Positions 34,839 through 46,612 of a stretch of DNA of 64,000 bases are shown here, in pieces; position 1 is the first letter of the stretch, and each line of letters opens with the position of its first letter. Position numbers and translations under genes: made by a program. Source of the stretch: CAUZWH01 sp965247665. Lineage in GTDB: Bacteria > Pseudomonadota > Alphaproteobacteria > SHVV01. Under the pieces are notes generated by a model. That model had not been told where the DNA came from. It searched no databases and saw only the letters and a list, made by a program, of their open reading frames with translations. Where the stretch lies: positions 868,001 through 932,000 of the forward strand of contig CBDFHH010000005.1 in NCBI GenBank assembly GCA_965247665.1. Reading direction: 5' to 3'.

Positions 34839-35330
34839 CTAATGAAGTTTGTGGCGTAGCTCGCCGATCGCCTCGTCGACCAGCGCGTCGCTGCGGGTCT
34901 GGTCGAGATTGCCGGCCAGCATCGTCCGTGCCGCCGCAACCGCCACATCGACCGCCGCGTCACGAACCTCGGCCAGCGCCTGGGCTTCGGCTTGATCGAT
35001 CTTGGCCATTGCCGCGTCGGTGCGGCGTCGAATGGCGCTCGCCAGCTCCTGCTTAGCTTCGGCGCGGATGCGGCTCGCTTCTGCTTCGGCGTGAGCGATG
35101 ATGTCGGTCGCTTCCTGCTCGGCATCGTGCTGTTTGCGCCGATATCCGGCCAACAGTTCCTGAGCCTCCTCGCGAAGCCGTACCGCCTCATCGAGCTCGT
35201 TCTTGATGTTGGCGGCGCGTTGGTCGAGACCCGTTATCGCGTGCCCCCAAGCGAAGCGCGCCAACACGCCAACGAAAATTACGAAGGCGACGGCAACCCA
35301 GAACTCCGCGCTTTCGAAGAGTGCGCTCAC
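34839..35330 (-). CDS. atpF: ATP synthase F0 subunit b
   Basis: Peripheral-stalk subunit of F0F1 ATP synthase, 163 residues. It has an N-terminal membrane helix (ESAEFWVAVAFVIFVGVLAR) followed by a long, charged, Ala/Glu/Arg-rich coiled coil. It overlaps the b' gene by four bases. In phototrophic and many alphaproteobacterial operons a b/b' heterodimer replaces the b homodimer. It is the last gene of the F0 operon here. The F1 genes are not in the window. Confidence 0.94.
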   Translation of the reverse strand: MSALFESAEFWVAVAFVIFVGVLARFAWGHAITGLDQRAANIKNELDEAVRLREEAQELLAGYRRKQHDAEQEATDIIAHAEAEASRIRAEAKQELASAIRRRTDAAMAKIDQAEAQALAEVRDAAVDVAVAAARTMLAGNLDQTRSDALVDEAIGELRHKLH

Positions 35331-35824
35331 GGCTCGCCCCGCTTCTCGAGCGCTTGGTCTATGGCCGTATCCAGCGCGGCGCCGTCGGGGGTAACGCCGA
35401 TCAGCCGATCCAGCGTCGCCGACGCTGCCGCAGCGGCGATGCTACCAATATCGGCGAGCGCCTCATCACGGCGCGCGGCGATATCCCGTTCGGCATCGCT
35501 CGCCTTTCCGGCGAGTTCGACGTTCAACCGGTCGAGCCGCTCTGCGGCTTTGGCGCCGATCTCGCCACGCGCCGCCTGGGTAATCTCGTGCGCTCGATTG
35601 CGCGCATCGAGCATCGAGCTCTCATAGTCCTCGAGCGTCTTCTCGGCGTTGCGCCGCATTTCTTCGGCCTGCCCGAGGTCGCCGGCGATGCGGTTCCGAC
35701 GATCTTCGAGCACGCCGGAGATACGCGGCAGCACGAGTCGCGACATGAGCAAGTACAGCGCGACAAACGTGATGACGAGCCATACCAGCTGCGGTGCGAA
35801 ATCGGCGAAGTCCAGTTGCGGCAT
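35327..35824 (-). CDS. atpG: ATP synthase F0 subunit b'
   Basis: Second, diverged peripheral-stalk subunit, 165 residues. It starts MPQLDFADFAPQLVWLVITF, then a membrane helix and a long amphipathic coiled coil. The PQ...FAPQL..W motif at the start is typical of b' subunits. It is paired with atpF, overlapping it by four bases, and 36 bp after atpE. The symbol atpG or atpF' is used for this subunit, and it should not be confused with the gamma subunit. Confidence 0.92.
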   Translation of the reverse strand: MPQLDFADFAPQLVWLVITFVALYLLMSRLVLPRISGVLEDRRNRIAGDLGQAEEMRRNAEKTLEDYESSMLDARNRAHEITQAARGEIGAKAAERLDRLNVELAGKASDAERDIAARRDEALADIGSIAAAAASATLDRLIGVTPDGAALDTAIDQALEKRGEP

Positions 35825-35860
35825 CGGGTTATCCCAGCGTCGAGGAGGTGCGACCGATCC

Positions 35861-36085
35861 CTAGATGAACAGAATCAAGAATGCCATCACGAGTGCGAAC
35901 AGTGCGATCGCTTCGGTCAGGGCAAATCCGAGAAGGACGTTGCCGAACATCCCCTGGGCTGCGGACGGGTTGCGGATCCCCGCAGCGACATAGTTGCCAA
36001 AAATCAGTCCGATACCGACTCCGGCGCCCGCCACGCCCATCGTGGCCAAGCCCGCGCCGATCAGTCTTGCAGCTTCTACGTCCAT
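35861..36085 (-). CDS. atpE: ATP synthase F0 subunit c
   Basis: Proteolipid of the rotating c ring, 74 residues in two transmembrane helices. The loop is RNPSAAQGMFG, and the ion-binding carboxylate is the Glu in FALTEAIALFALVMAFLIL (about residue 58). The N-terminus MDVEAARLIGAGLATMGVAG matches alphaproteobacterial c subunits. Proton specificity is the likely reading because no extra sodium-ligand residues are evident. Confidence 0.97.
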   Translation of the reverse strand: MDVEAARLIGAGLATMGVAGAGVGIGLIFGNYVAAGIRNPSAAQGMFGNVLLGFALTEAIALFALVMAFLILFI

Positions 36086-36133
36086 GACGATGTCCTTTTT
36101 CGCTGGTGGTTCAAGAATTTAGTCGCGCGCCGC

Positions 36134-36871
36134 CTAATGGTGCATGTGCAACGCGTCGTTGATGTAGAGGCAGGTCAGCACCGTGAATACGTAGGCCTGC
36201 AGAAAAGCGACGATCAACTCCAGGCCATAGAGGGCTACGGTAAGAGCCAGCGGTGCGACGCCGACAATCCCGAGCGGAACAACGAAACCACCGAACACTT
36301 TGAGCAAGGTATGTCCCGACAGCATGTTGGCGAATAGGCGCAGCGACAGCGTGATCGGCCGCGCCAAATAAGAGATCAGCTCGATGAGCACCATCAGCGG
36401 GATCATCACGATCGGAACGCCGCTCGGCACGAAGAATTTGAGAAAGCGGAATCCGTGCGTGATGAACCCGAGCAGGGTAACGCCGATAAACACCATGATC
36501 GCCATCGCGAAGGTGACGATGATGTGGCTCGTCGTTGTAAAGCTATAGGGGATCAACCCGAGCAGGTTCGCGAACAGGATGAACATGAAAAGCGTGAAGA
36601 TGAGCGGGAAATACTTCCGGCCATCGCTTCCCGCCGTATCGCGCAATGTGTTGGCGATGAATTCGTAGAATAGCTCGGCGACGGACTGCCATCGGCCCGG
36701 TACCATCGCGCGTCGGTTCATGCTTGCGGTCAGCAGCACCGTCACGACGACGACGGAAATCACCATCCACAGCGACGAGTTGGTAAACGAGACATCGAGC
36801 CCACCGACTTCCATCGGTGCAAGCCGAACAATCTCGAACTGTTCGAGCGGACTATGTTTCTCCCCGGCCAC
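36134..36871 (-). CDS. atpB: ATP synthase F0 subunit a
   Basis: Stator subunit with the proton half-channels, 245 residues from a GTG at 36871. Conserved helices include the essential Arg in ITLSLRLFANMLSGHTLLKV, and FLQAYVFTVLTCLYINDA near the C-terminus. MAGEKHSPLEQFEI is a typical start. It lies 32 bp after atpI and 48 bp before atpE. Confidence 0.97.
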   Translation of the reverse strand: MAGEKHSPLEQFEIVRLAPMEVGGLDVSFTNSSLWMVISVVVVTVLLTASMNRRAMVPGRWQSVAELFYEFIANTLRDTAGSDGRKYFPLIFTLFMFILFANLLGLIPYSFTTTSHIIVTFAMAIMVFIGVTLLGFITHGFRFLKFFVPSGVPIVMIPLMVLIELISYLARPITLSLRLFANMLSGHTLLKVFGGFVVPLGIVGVAPLALTVALYGLELIVAFLQAYVFTVLTCLYINDALHMHH

Positions 36872-36903
36872 GCCTGTCTTTCTGGGTTTTCAGCGCGCGC
36901 GTA

Positions 36904-37242
36904 TTACCGCGCTTGGTCGTCGTCTCGGTTGGCGGGTCTCTCCCCTGCGGTCTTGTTCGCGCTTAGTCGGTTGGCGGCTTGATACGCATTTCGAACGCCA
37001 GCCGCCATCCCCAGGGCGACAAAGACCAGGAGAAACAACGGGCTCGTCTCAAGCCAGCGATCGAGAACCCAACCGATGCCCCCGCCCACGGCTACTGCAG
37101 CCACCATCTCCATCGACAAGCGCAAACCCTCTGCAAAACCACTCGTCGAGGGTTGCGGTGCTGGTGGCGTAACTTCACCGCGCGCTTTCTCGAGGCGGGC
37201 GTCGAAATCCTTCAGCGCTGGAGGACAATCCGGTCCGCTCAT
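36904..37242 (-). CDS. atpI: ATP synthase assembly protein AtpI
   Basis: Small membrane protein thought to help assemble the c ring or supply magnesium, 112 residues from ATG 37242 (MSGPDCPPALKDFDARL). Two hydrophobic helices flank GGGIGWVLDRWLETSPLFLL, the AtpI signature. A longer frame to 37314 begins with a TTG that is the -35 box of the putative promoter, so it was rejected. First gene of the F0 operon, with a strong promoter-like sequence just upstream. Confidence 0.9.
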   Translation of the reverse strand: MSGPDCPPALKDFDARLEKARGEVTPPAPQPSTSGFAEGLRLSMEMVAAVAVGGGIGWVLDRWLETSPLFLLVFVALGMAAGVRNAYQAANRLSANKTAGERPANRDDDQAR

Positions 37243-37285
37243 CTTACCCGTCCGGTCCCGGCCCGATCGGGCCGCAAGCGCGTGC

Positions 37286-37314
37286 ACCATAAGAGTTCGG
37301 CCGAACTCCGTCAA
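37286..37314 (-). promoter_or_regulatory. Sigma70-like promoter of the atp operon with a palindromic spacer
   Basis: On the minus strand, TTGACG (37314-37309) and TATGGT (37291-37286) are separated by exactly 17 bases. Sixteen of those form the perfect palindrome GAGTTCGGCCGAACTC (37293-37308). The -10 box ends 43 bases before the atpI ATG. Hexamers are seen directly. The palindrome's position suggests a repressor or activator site, which is inference. Confidence 0.65.
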
Positions 37315-37369
37315 GACGACCGGTTTAGGGTTTAACAGACTGGTTTTATTAGATTTTTCGTGCGCTAAC

Positions 37370-40825
<3,456 letters not shown>

Positions 40826-40853
40826 GTTTGACGACCCTGCGACCGGAAACAAA

Positions 40854-41639
40854 CTATGGGCTGGCTGCCGTGCTGCGCCGACGTATGGCGAACCATACGC
40901 CCAACGCCAGCGCAGCGGCGGCGGCGATGACGATGATTATCCAGGTCGGGACGTCCGAACCGGAGTCGGTCGGGCCGGTGGAACTCACCTGAGAAGCCGG
41001 GCCGCTGGTAGCGCTCGCTGCGGGCGTCCTACCTTCGAGTAACGGCTCGATGATCTGCTCGAAATGCGCGAACTCCTGAGCACCGGTTAGCAGCCGACCG
41101 TTGATGACGAAACTTGGCGTAGACGAAATCCCGTGTTCCTGCTCCCCGATCAGGCGGTTCTCGAGGATGCCGTCGGTAATGCGTTTATCCTGTAAACACG
41201 CTTGGAATTCCTCCGTCGAAATGCCGCCCAAGAGGCCAATTTGCGCCAACTCGGCCAGAGGATCCGGCCCGGCCGCCCAGGTCTGCAATTCGCGGAACAG
41301 AATGTCGATAAAGCCGAAATAGCGCGAAGGACCGCCGCAACGGGCCAGCACCGATGCCTGAAACGCCGGCGCGTTGAACGGGAACTCACGGAAAATGAAG
41401 CGGACTTTCCGGGTGTCGATGTAACGCTCCTTGAGCTCGGGATAGACGTTGGCATGAAACGACGCGCAATGCGGGCAGCTCATCGACGCATATTCGATGA
41501 TCGTTACCGGCGCATCCGCAGCGCCGAGCGTCATCTCCGGAAGCGCTTCGGCGTTTTGCGCAAATGCCGGTCCGGAACATGAAAGAACGGCAATGGCGGC
41601 GAGGAGCCGGGCCAGCGAGCACCTATACATAGCCAACAT
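40854..41639 (-). CDS. DsbA-family thiol:disulfide protein with a C-terminal membrane anchor
   Basis: Periplasmic thioredoxin-fold protein, 261 residues. It has a signal peptide (to about residue 27, SGPAFAQ), then the active site SMSCPHCASFHANVYPELK (CPHC, about residue 55) and the cis-Pro loop STPSFVINGRLLTG. After the fold comes a Ser/Ala/Thr/Pro-rich linker and a single transmembrane helix (WIIIVIAAAAALALGVWFAI) ending in RRR. The extra anchor is unusual for DsbA and would tether the domain to the membrane. Its position between DUF721 and smc is conserved in alphaproteobacteria. Confidence 0.92.
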   Translation of the reverse strand: MLAMYRCSLARLLAAIAVLSCSGPAFAQNAEALPEMTLGAADAPVTIIEYASMSCPHCASFHANVYPELKERYIDTRKVRFIFREFPFNAPAFQASVLARCGGPSRYFGFIDILFRELQTWAAGPDPLAELAQIGLLGGISTEEFQACLQDKRITDGILENRLIGEQEHGISSTPSFVINGRLLTGAQEFAHFEQIIEPLLEGRTPAASATSGPASQVSSTGPTDSGSDVPTWIIIVIAAAAALALGVWFAIRRRSTAASP

Positions 41640-41717
41640 TGTCAGTACGACCCCAACATCTTGTGGAATTATAGGGTTTTGCCCGAATCGCTACAAGGAG
41701 GGGGTCGCGTCGGCGTC

Positions 41718-42236
41718 TTAGGAAGTGATCGACGGTTTCGCGGCCCCCACCTGCTGGGCTAGCCGGTCGAGCGCAAGACGCAAGCCCGGATCGCAGATGC
41801 GCTGCGTTTGCGCATATGGCGGGGCCTTTGCCGCGAGCAACGGTTTGCGCGCTTCGCGATCCGGCCCGATGGCGGCGATCCGCGCCTGCTTCAGCCGTAT
41901 CTGGCGAACCGCTCGAAACCCAAAATAGGCGTTAATGCGCTCCACGACAATCGGTTGGCGATGCTGAAACTCGAGCGCCGCCGCACCGGTGACGCGAACG
42001 GTGAGAATACCGGCGCCCTGATTGTGCGGCGCAAAGCTCAGCTTCTCGGGGCACGATATGGCGGCGAGTTCGTTGCCGACGATGGTCGACCAGCGCGTCA
42101 GTATCTCGCTGTGCGCAAAGCCGTTTCGTCGCAACGACCTGGCGAGGACGCGATCTATCGCGCGTCCCAACGGTTGCGGCCGCCGCGCCCGGCGCTCGAC
42201 AGGTTGCGTTTTCTTGGTCACGGTTGGCTCATGCAC
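41718..42236 (-). CDS. DUF721 (DciA-like) protein
   Basis: A 172-residue protein with the DUF721 domain seen in DciA, the ancestral helicase-loader partner of DnaB. The domain core is visible as LTRWSTIVGNELAAISCPEKL followed by GILTVRVTGAAALEFQHRQP and ERINAYFGFRAVRQIRLKQ. It occupies roughly the middle of the protein, with a C-terminal tail rich in basic residues. The start is uncertain: GTG 42236 avoids overlap with divergent mutY, while an in-frame start at 42293 would overlap it. A DciA role in replication initiation is inferred from the domain only. Confidence 0.85.
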   Translation of the reverse strand: MHEPTVTKKTQPVERRARRPQPLGRAIDRVLARSLRRNGFAHSEILTRWSTIVGNELAAISCPEKLSFAPHNQGAGILTVRVTGAAALEFQHRQPIVVERINAYFGFRAVRQIRLKQARIAAIGPDREARKPLLAAKAPPYAQTQRICDPGLRLALDRLAQQVGAAKPSITS

Positions 42237-42280
42237 GCACTGGGCCGTTACCTTAACCTCGCCCTGTACGGGATGCCACG

Positions 42281-43423
42281 ATGAAGCGGTCAATTCGACG
42301 CGAGATCAATCCGGCCCGTCTGCGCCGGTCGCTGCTCGCCTGGTATGACAGCCACGGACGCGATCTCCCCTGGCGCGTGCGCGACGGCTCGCCGCCGGAC
42401 CCCTATCGTGTGTGGCTGAGCGAAATCATGCTGCAGCAGACCACCGTGGTCACGGTGGTCTCCTACTTTCAGCGGTTTCTCGATCGCTGGCCTAGCTTGC
42501 AAGCCCTTGCGGCTGCCGAACTCGATGACGTCCTGCATGCATGGCAGGGGCTCGGTTACTACAGCCGCGCGCACAGTCTCCATCAATGCGCAGGAGTTCT
42601 ATGCGACACGCTTGGTGGGATGTTTCCGCAAACGGAGTCAGCGTTGCGCAAGCTTCCTGGCATTGGGCCCTACACCGCAAGCGCGGTCGCAGCCATCGCC
42701 TTCGATCAACCGACCGTGCCGGTCGACGGCAACGTCGAACGCGTACTGACGCGCTTGTTCGCCATCGAGGCTCCGTTGCCGGCCGCCAGGCCGACATTGC
42801 GGCGGCTCGCGCGCGAATTCGCCGGATCAGATCGACCGGGCGATTGCGCCCAGGCATTGATGGATCTCGGCGCTACGGTTTGTGTTCCGCGAACCCCGAA
42901 CTGCGGCGAGTGTCCGTGGCGAATCTCCTGCCACGGCCGCATCCTCGGCGTCGCGGCGGGCCTGCCGCGGCGCGCGCCCAAGGCCGAGCGACCGCGAAAA
43001 TTCGCTGCCGCGTTCATCATCACCGATGGCGACGGCGCGCTGTTCCTCGAACGGCGGCCCAACCGCGGCCTTCTCGGGGGCCTGATGCAGGTGCCACTCA
43101 CGCCCTGGCTCGACCAACAACCCGGCGCGGCCGAGGCCGCGCGGCTGGCACCGGTCGCCGCGTCGTGGCAGCCGGTTCCCGGTGTGGTCAAACACGGCTT
43201 CACGCACTTCACCGTGCGGCTGACGTTGATCGCGGCGCGGGTCGAAAGAAACCGCAAAGCCGTGCTCGAGGGCATCTGGTGCCCGCTCGGTGAACTGGAG
43301 GATATCGCGCTGCCGACGATGATGAAGAAGGTCATTCGCCACGCGGAGCGGCAGGGCGTGGTCGGTCGCGCCGAGGTTCGACCATTGGTCGTCGTTATCC
43401 GGCCGCCGCGTGGGTCACGGTAA
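42281..43423 (+). CDS. mutY: A/G-specific adenine glycosylase
   Basis: Removes adenine mispaired with 8-oxoguanine. It has 380 residues. The N-terminal helix-hairpin-helix-GPD domain shows VWLSEIMLQQTTV, LPGIGPYTASAVAAIAF and VDGNVERVLTRL, with the catalytic Asp further on. The iron-sulfur loop is CVPRTPNCGECPWRISC (C-x6-C-x2-C-x5-C). The C-terminal NUDIX-like domain (LLGGLMQVPLTPW, HGFTHFTVRLTL) recognises 8-oxoG. It diverges from the DUF721-dsbA-smc operon, and its 3' end overlaps osmC (opposite strand) by 29 bp. Confidence 0.96.
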   Translation: MKRSIRREINPARLRRSLLAWYDSHGRDLPWRVRDGSPPDPYRVWLSEIMLQQTTVVTVVSYFQRFLDRWPSLQALAAAELDDVLHAWQGLGYYSRAHSLHQCAGVLCDTLGGMFPQTESALRKLPGIGPYTASAVAAIAFDQPTVPVDGNVERVLTRLFAIEAPLPAARPTLRRLAREFAGSDRPGDCAQALMDLGATVCVPRTPNCGECPWRISCHGRILGVAAGLPRRAPKAERPRKFAAAFIITDGDGALFLERRPNRGLLGGLMQVPLTPWLDQQPGAAEAARLAPVAASWQPVPGVVKHGFTHFTVRLTLIAARVERNRKAVLEGIWCPLGELEDIALPTMMKKVIRHAERQGVVGRAEVRPLVVVIRPPRGSR

Positions 43424-43907
43424 TCGTGGGTGCGTTCTTGAGGGTCCGGTAGACCACGCAATACCGCTCGGTCAGTTTGATCAGGTTCGCCAGCCTTTCG
43501 GCGCTCGCGTCGGTGTCGAGCTCGAAGCGAAGGTCGATGCGACTGAAGCCGACTGGCGCGTCGCGGTCGACAGCGAGGGTGCCGCGAAAGTCGAGCAGTC
43601 CTTCAGCGTGGACGGTACCGCCACGGAGATCGACACCGATCGATGTTGCGACGGCACGCACGGTAACCCCGGCACAGGCGACCAGCGCTTCGAGGAGCAT
43701 GTCTCCGGAGCAGGCCAAGGAACCGTCGCCGCCGGTCGCCGGATGAAGCCCCGCTTCGACCAATGCGCGTGAGGTCCGAACCGAGCAGATGATGCCGCTT
43801 CCATCCAGGGATCCCGCGGCGGTGAGCCTGACCATTGCCGCTTCAGGATCCTCGCGATATCGCTCCTTCAACGGTGACTGTAGCGACTTGAGCTGTTCGG
43901 CATCCAT
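43395..43907 (-). CDS. OsmC family peroxiredoxin-like protein
   Basis: OsmC/Ohr-superfamily protein, 170 residues. Members reduce organic hydroperoxides with two active-site cysteines. Here the second-cysteine helix is seen as MLLEALVACAGVTVRAVA, and the first Cys may be in SLACSGDMLL. A strong AAGGAGGAT precedes the ATG at 43907. The C-terminal RYCVVYRTLKNAPTITVTH matches the family. It converges with mutY, sharing 29 bp of coding sequence on opposite strands. The substrate is not known. Confidence 0.9.
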   Translation of the reverse strand: MDAEQLKSLQSPLKERYREDPEAAMVRLTAAGSLDGSGIICSVRTSRALVEAGLHPATGGDGSLACSGDMLLEALVACAGVTVRAVATSIGVDLRGGTVHAEGLLDFRGTLAVDRDAPVGFSRIDLRFELDTDASAERLANLIKLTERYCVVYRTLKNAPTITVTHAAAG

Positions 43908-44126
43908 GCAATCCTCCTTAGCCTGACGGCGCCCCCCGGACGGATGTGCTTGCGCGCTCGTCTGGCCGGCACGCTCGCTGCGAATCCGTTAGCGCAGCGC
44001 GTCGATGGGTTCGGGCTGACACCGCGTCCGGGATAGCAGAACGCCCGCTTGTCGGTCCCTCACGCCATGGCGCGCGACAGTGAGTGAACGCGGATAGAAA
44101 ATCAATAGATTAATATATTCAATCGT
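43908..44126. other. Intergenic region between osmC and rnhB
   Basis: This 219-bp spacer upstream of osmC (minus strand) ends in an AT-rich stretch at 44096-44130, just after the rnhB stop. It probably contains the osmC promoter. No ORF, tRNA or clear hairpin with a T-tract was recognised. Confidence 0.4.
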
Positions 44127-44774
44127 TTAGAGAGGCAGGTTGACTTGACGCTCGATGTCATCGATCGCCCCGCCAAGCACTTGCCGCACCGGGTCGAAAG
44201 AACGCCGATGGTGGATCGTGGCACCATGTTGGGCCAGCGCGGCGCGGTGACCCGCCGTGCAGTAGCCGACATTGTGATCCCAGCCATAGTCCGGATAGCG
44301 CCGAGCGAGGCGCGCCATCAGGCGATCGCGCACCACTTTGGCGACGATCGAAGCGGCGGCGATCGACAGACACCGAGCGTCGCCCCTGACGACCAAGTAA
44401 ACCGGATACGGTAGCTGCGGGAGTCGATTCCCGTCGACCAACACCAGTCGTGGCGGCTGCGCGAGGCGCTCGACCGCACGGCGCATGGCGACAAAGGTCG
44501 CCTGCAGGATATTGATCCGATCGATCTCACGCACGCTTGCCGCGCCGACGCCGATGTCGGAACCCGCACACAGCGCCGCATAGAGCTCTTCGCGGACCTT
44601 CGGCGTGAGAGTCTTGGAGTCCGCGAGCCGGTCGGGAATGGTGCCGGGTCTGAGGATAACGGCGGCGGCGACCACCGGGCCTGCCATCGGACCACGCCCG
44701 ACTTCGTCGACACCTGCGACCGGTGCCGGGCTTGTGCATTCGAGCAGGTAGTTAGGTGCGCCGTCCGGGATCAT
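44127..44774 (-). CDS. rnhB: Ribonuclease HII
   Basis: Endonuclease that cuts RNA in RNA-DNA hybrids and at single ribonucleotides in DNA, 215 residues. The active-site residues are in PVAGVDEVGRGPMAGPVVAAA (Asp-Glu), LVLVDGNRLPQL (Asp) and AAASIVAKVVRDRLM with the later GYCTAGHRAALAQHG region (Asp). Length and motif order are normal. The 0.9 kb upstream of its ATG is decayed or non-coding. Confidence 0.96.
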   Translation of the reverse strand: MIPDGAPNYLLECTSPAPVAGVDEVGRGPMAGPVVAAAVILRPGTIPDRLADSKTLTPKVREELYAALCAGSDIGVGAASVREIDRINILQATFVAMRRAVERLAQPPRLVLVDGNRLPQLPYPVYLVVRGDARCLSIAAASIVAKVVRDRLMARLARRYPDYGWDHNVGYCTAGHRAALAQHGATIHHRRSFDPVRQVLGGAIDDIERQVNLPL

Positions 44775-45010
44775 TTTGGCTTACGTCTCTCTGTTTACGC
44801 GATCGCGTGTGCGAGGTGTTGGATGATTTTACCCGCGCTGCGCCGCTATTGCGCGGCCGACGCAGCTTGGCCGTGCCGTGCGTCATTATCTAATCTGCGT
44901 CTTGGCCGTTTCGGCAACCGGTGTTCTATTCGGATCGTCGCGCGCGCCGACCTCGGTGTGACCCTGCGCAGCAACGCGTCAACCGCGAAGAACGCGACCT
45001 CGGTTAGCTC

Positions 45011-45067
45011 GGCGTCATCGGGCATGGGTAGCGGCATCGGGCAGGGGAGCGGCATCGGGCAGGGGTA
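45011..45067. repeat. Three imperfect 18-20 bp tandem repeats
   Basis: Units resembling GCGGCATCGGGCAGGGGTA occur at 45011-45030 (most diverged), 45031-45048 and 45049-45067. They lie in the gene-free stretch upstream of rnhB and next to the possible ferredoxin remnant. Origin by slippage is likely, and no function is suggested. Confidence 0.75.
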
Positions 45068-45114
45068 GAGAGAGCGGAGGATTCTCGTCGGTCAGCTTCG
45101 TCACGTTTTGCGCA

Positions 45115-45330
45115 GCGGTGATGCTCGGCGATCAACCGTTCGATCGCGTCGCGTATCGTAGGAAAGCCTTTTGCCCGTGCGCCGGACATCCACGAGCTGC
45201 CGGAAGCAACGCGGATGTTGGGCCGGCGTCGCACGCACCGAGGCAACCCGACGCGACGGCCGCGACATAGAGGGCGCGTGCGCGAACGCCCTGGCGCAAG
45301 GCACCTGAGAGCTCTCGGAAACGGCGATGA
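45115..45330 (-). pseudogene. Possible frameshifted (2Fe-2S) ferredoxin-like remnant
   Basis: One minus-strand frame reads CGHRRFRELSGALRQG...AAVASGCLGACDAGP. The neighbouring frame continues it as NIRVASGSSWMSGARAKGFP, then TIRDAIERLIAEHHR. Joined across a one-base deletion near 45219, the pattern CLGACxxGPN-x-R-V resembles the C-terminal half of thioredoxin-like (2Fe-2S) ferredoxin-domain proteins. The N-terminal half is not convincing. This is pattern recognition by eye and could be chance. Confidence 0.3.
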
Positions 45331-45706
45331 CCGCACGAGTCGGCATCCGAATCGCGGCGCATATTGATCAACGGATCAGTTCGACACCGCGGCCCGGCGA
45401 CCTCATCGGCGGTCGAAAGATGATCGACAGCGAGCGCTCGAGCGGGCATGGCTTCGTGGGTTGATACTTTGTGGCAGCACCGGTTTTACACCGAAGCTGT
45501 CGTCGCTGGGATCGCTTTTCCGCGCGTCGGTCCTGTGCAATAGTCGCGCGCCCGCTCGCCAGCTACATCTCAGACAATCCCGCAACCATGATCGAGACCG
45601 CGGCTACCGGCGTTTCCCAACGTCGGCTCGGCATCCTTGTGTTGCTTCCGCGATCCCTTAGCCAAGCCGTCATGACCACGCGGAATGCGACGGCGGCGTA
45701 GCCCCC

Positions 45707-46612
45707 GTGTCGGTTGTTCGCGATACGAATCCACCAGCGCCGCGCCGGATTGCCGGCGTGGCGCTGGTGCTCGCGAGCGCGTTTTGCTTCAGCCTCGCGG
45801 GCGTGTTGATCCGTGAAATCAAAACCGCCAACGAATGGCAGGTGGTCTACTGGCGCTCTCTCGGCTTCGTCGTTGCCGTGGCGATCGTTCTCGCGTTTCG
45901 CCACCGTCGCCGTTTCGCTCGCGCATTCATCGATGTCGGATGGGCCGGTGCGATCGGTTCGCTCGGCTTGGCGCTGGGGTCGGTGTGTTTCGTCTGGGCG
46001 CTGTTCAACACCACAATCGCCAACGCGGTATTCTTCTTCGGCGCGCTGCCCTTCGTCACCGGATTTTTCGCTTGGCTGCTGTTCGGTGAGCGGTTGCGAC
46101 GCGAATCCTGGTTCATCATGGCGGCCGCGTTCGTCGGTATCGTCGTCATGGTCTACGGCGGACTGACCGGCGGTCGTTGGTTTGGCAATCTGCTCGCCGG
46201 GATCGGTATCATTGGCTACGCGCTGTTGATTCTGTCTCTGCGTGCCGGGCGCAAGGTCGACATGATGCCGCTCCTGTGCATTGGCGGTGTGGTGGGCGGG
46301 GTCTTTGCCTTTGCGATCGAGGGCGGCGGGGCGATATCCCTCCACGATGCCGTGATGTCGCTGCTGCTCGGTATTGTCTCGGTGTCTTTCGGTTTCATGC
46401 TGTTCACGCTGGGATCGCGCCACGTCCGGGCCGGTGAACTCACCCTGCTGTCGAACCTCGAGCTGATTCTCGGCCCCTTGTGGGTGTGGCTGTGGATCAC
46501 CGAGGTACCTAGGGTCGAGACCCTGATCGGCGGCGTCATCATCATCAGCGCGATCGCCACCCAGGCCGTCATTACCATCAGGTATCCGGCGGAAGCTGAC
46601 CGTCGCGGGTAG
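45707..46612 (+). CDS. DMT superfamily transporter (EamA domains)
   Basis: Inner-membrane drug/metabolite transporter, 301 residues from a GTG at 45707, with ten predicted transmembrane helices in two EamA repeats. The first repeat contains AFCFSLAGVLIREIKTANEW and TTIANAVFFFGALPFV, the second SFGFMLFTLGSRHVRAGEL. The substrate cannot be predicted. It is more distant in sequence from the three tandem EamA proteins at 60294-63118 than they are from each other. It lies alone between decayed DNA and an insertion sequence. Confidence 0.9.
   Translation: MSVVRDTNPPAPRRIAGVALVLASAFCFSLAGVLIREIKTANEWQVVYWRSLGFVVAVAIVLAFRHRRRFARAFIDVGWAGAIGSLGLALGSVCFVWALFNTTIANAVFFFGALPFVTGFFAWLLFGERLRRESWFIMAAAFVGIVVMVYGGLTGGRWFGNLLAGIGIIGYALLILSLRAGRKVDMMPLLCIGGVVGGVFAFAIEGGGAISLHDAVMSLLLGIVSVSFGFMLFTLGSRHVRAGELTLLSNLELILGPLWVWLWITEVPRVETLIGGVIIISAIATQAVITIRYPAEADRRG

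Larger units (their letters stand above)
44775..45706. other. 932-bp stretch without an intact gene, upstream of rnhB
   Basis: Short open frames occur on both strands, but none has family character over its full length, and overlapping frames conflict. The only recognisable signal is a possible frameshifted ferredoxin-like remnant at about 45115-45330 (minus strand), with a three-copy short repeat at 45011-45067. The region looks like decayed coding DNA. The plus-strand transporter begins at its right end. Confidence 0.5.

Noticed and set aside
44823..45068. 81-residue plus-strand ORF upstream of the DMT transporter
   Set aside because: Ends in a repeat-derived tail (GMGSGIGQGSGIGQG) and has no family character. 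Treated as chance.
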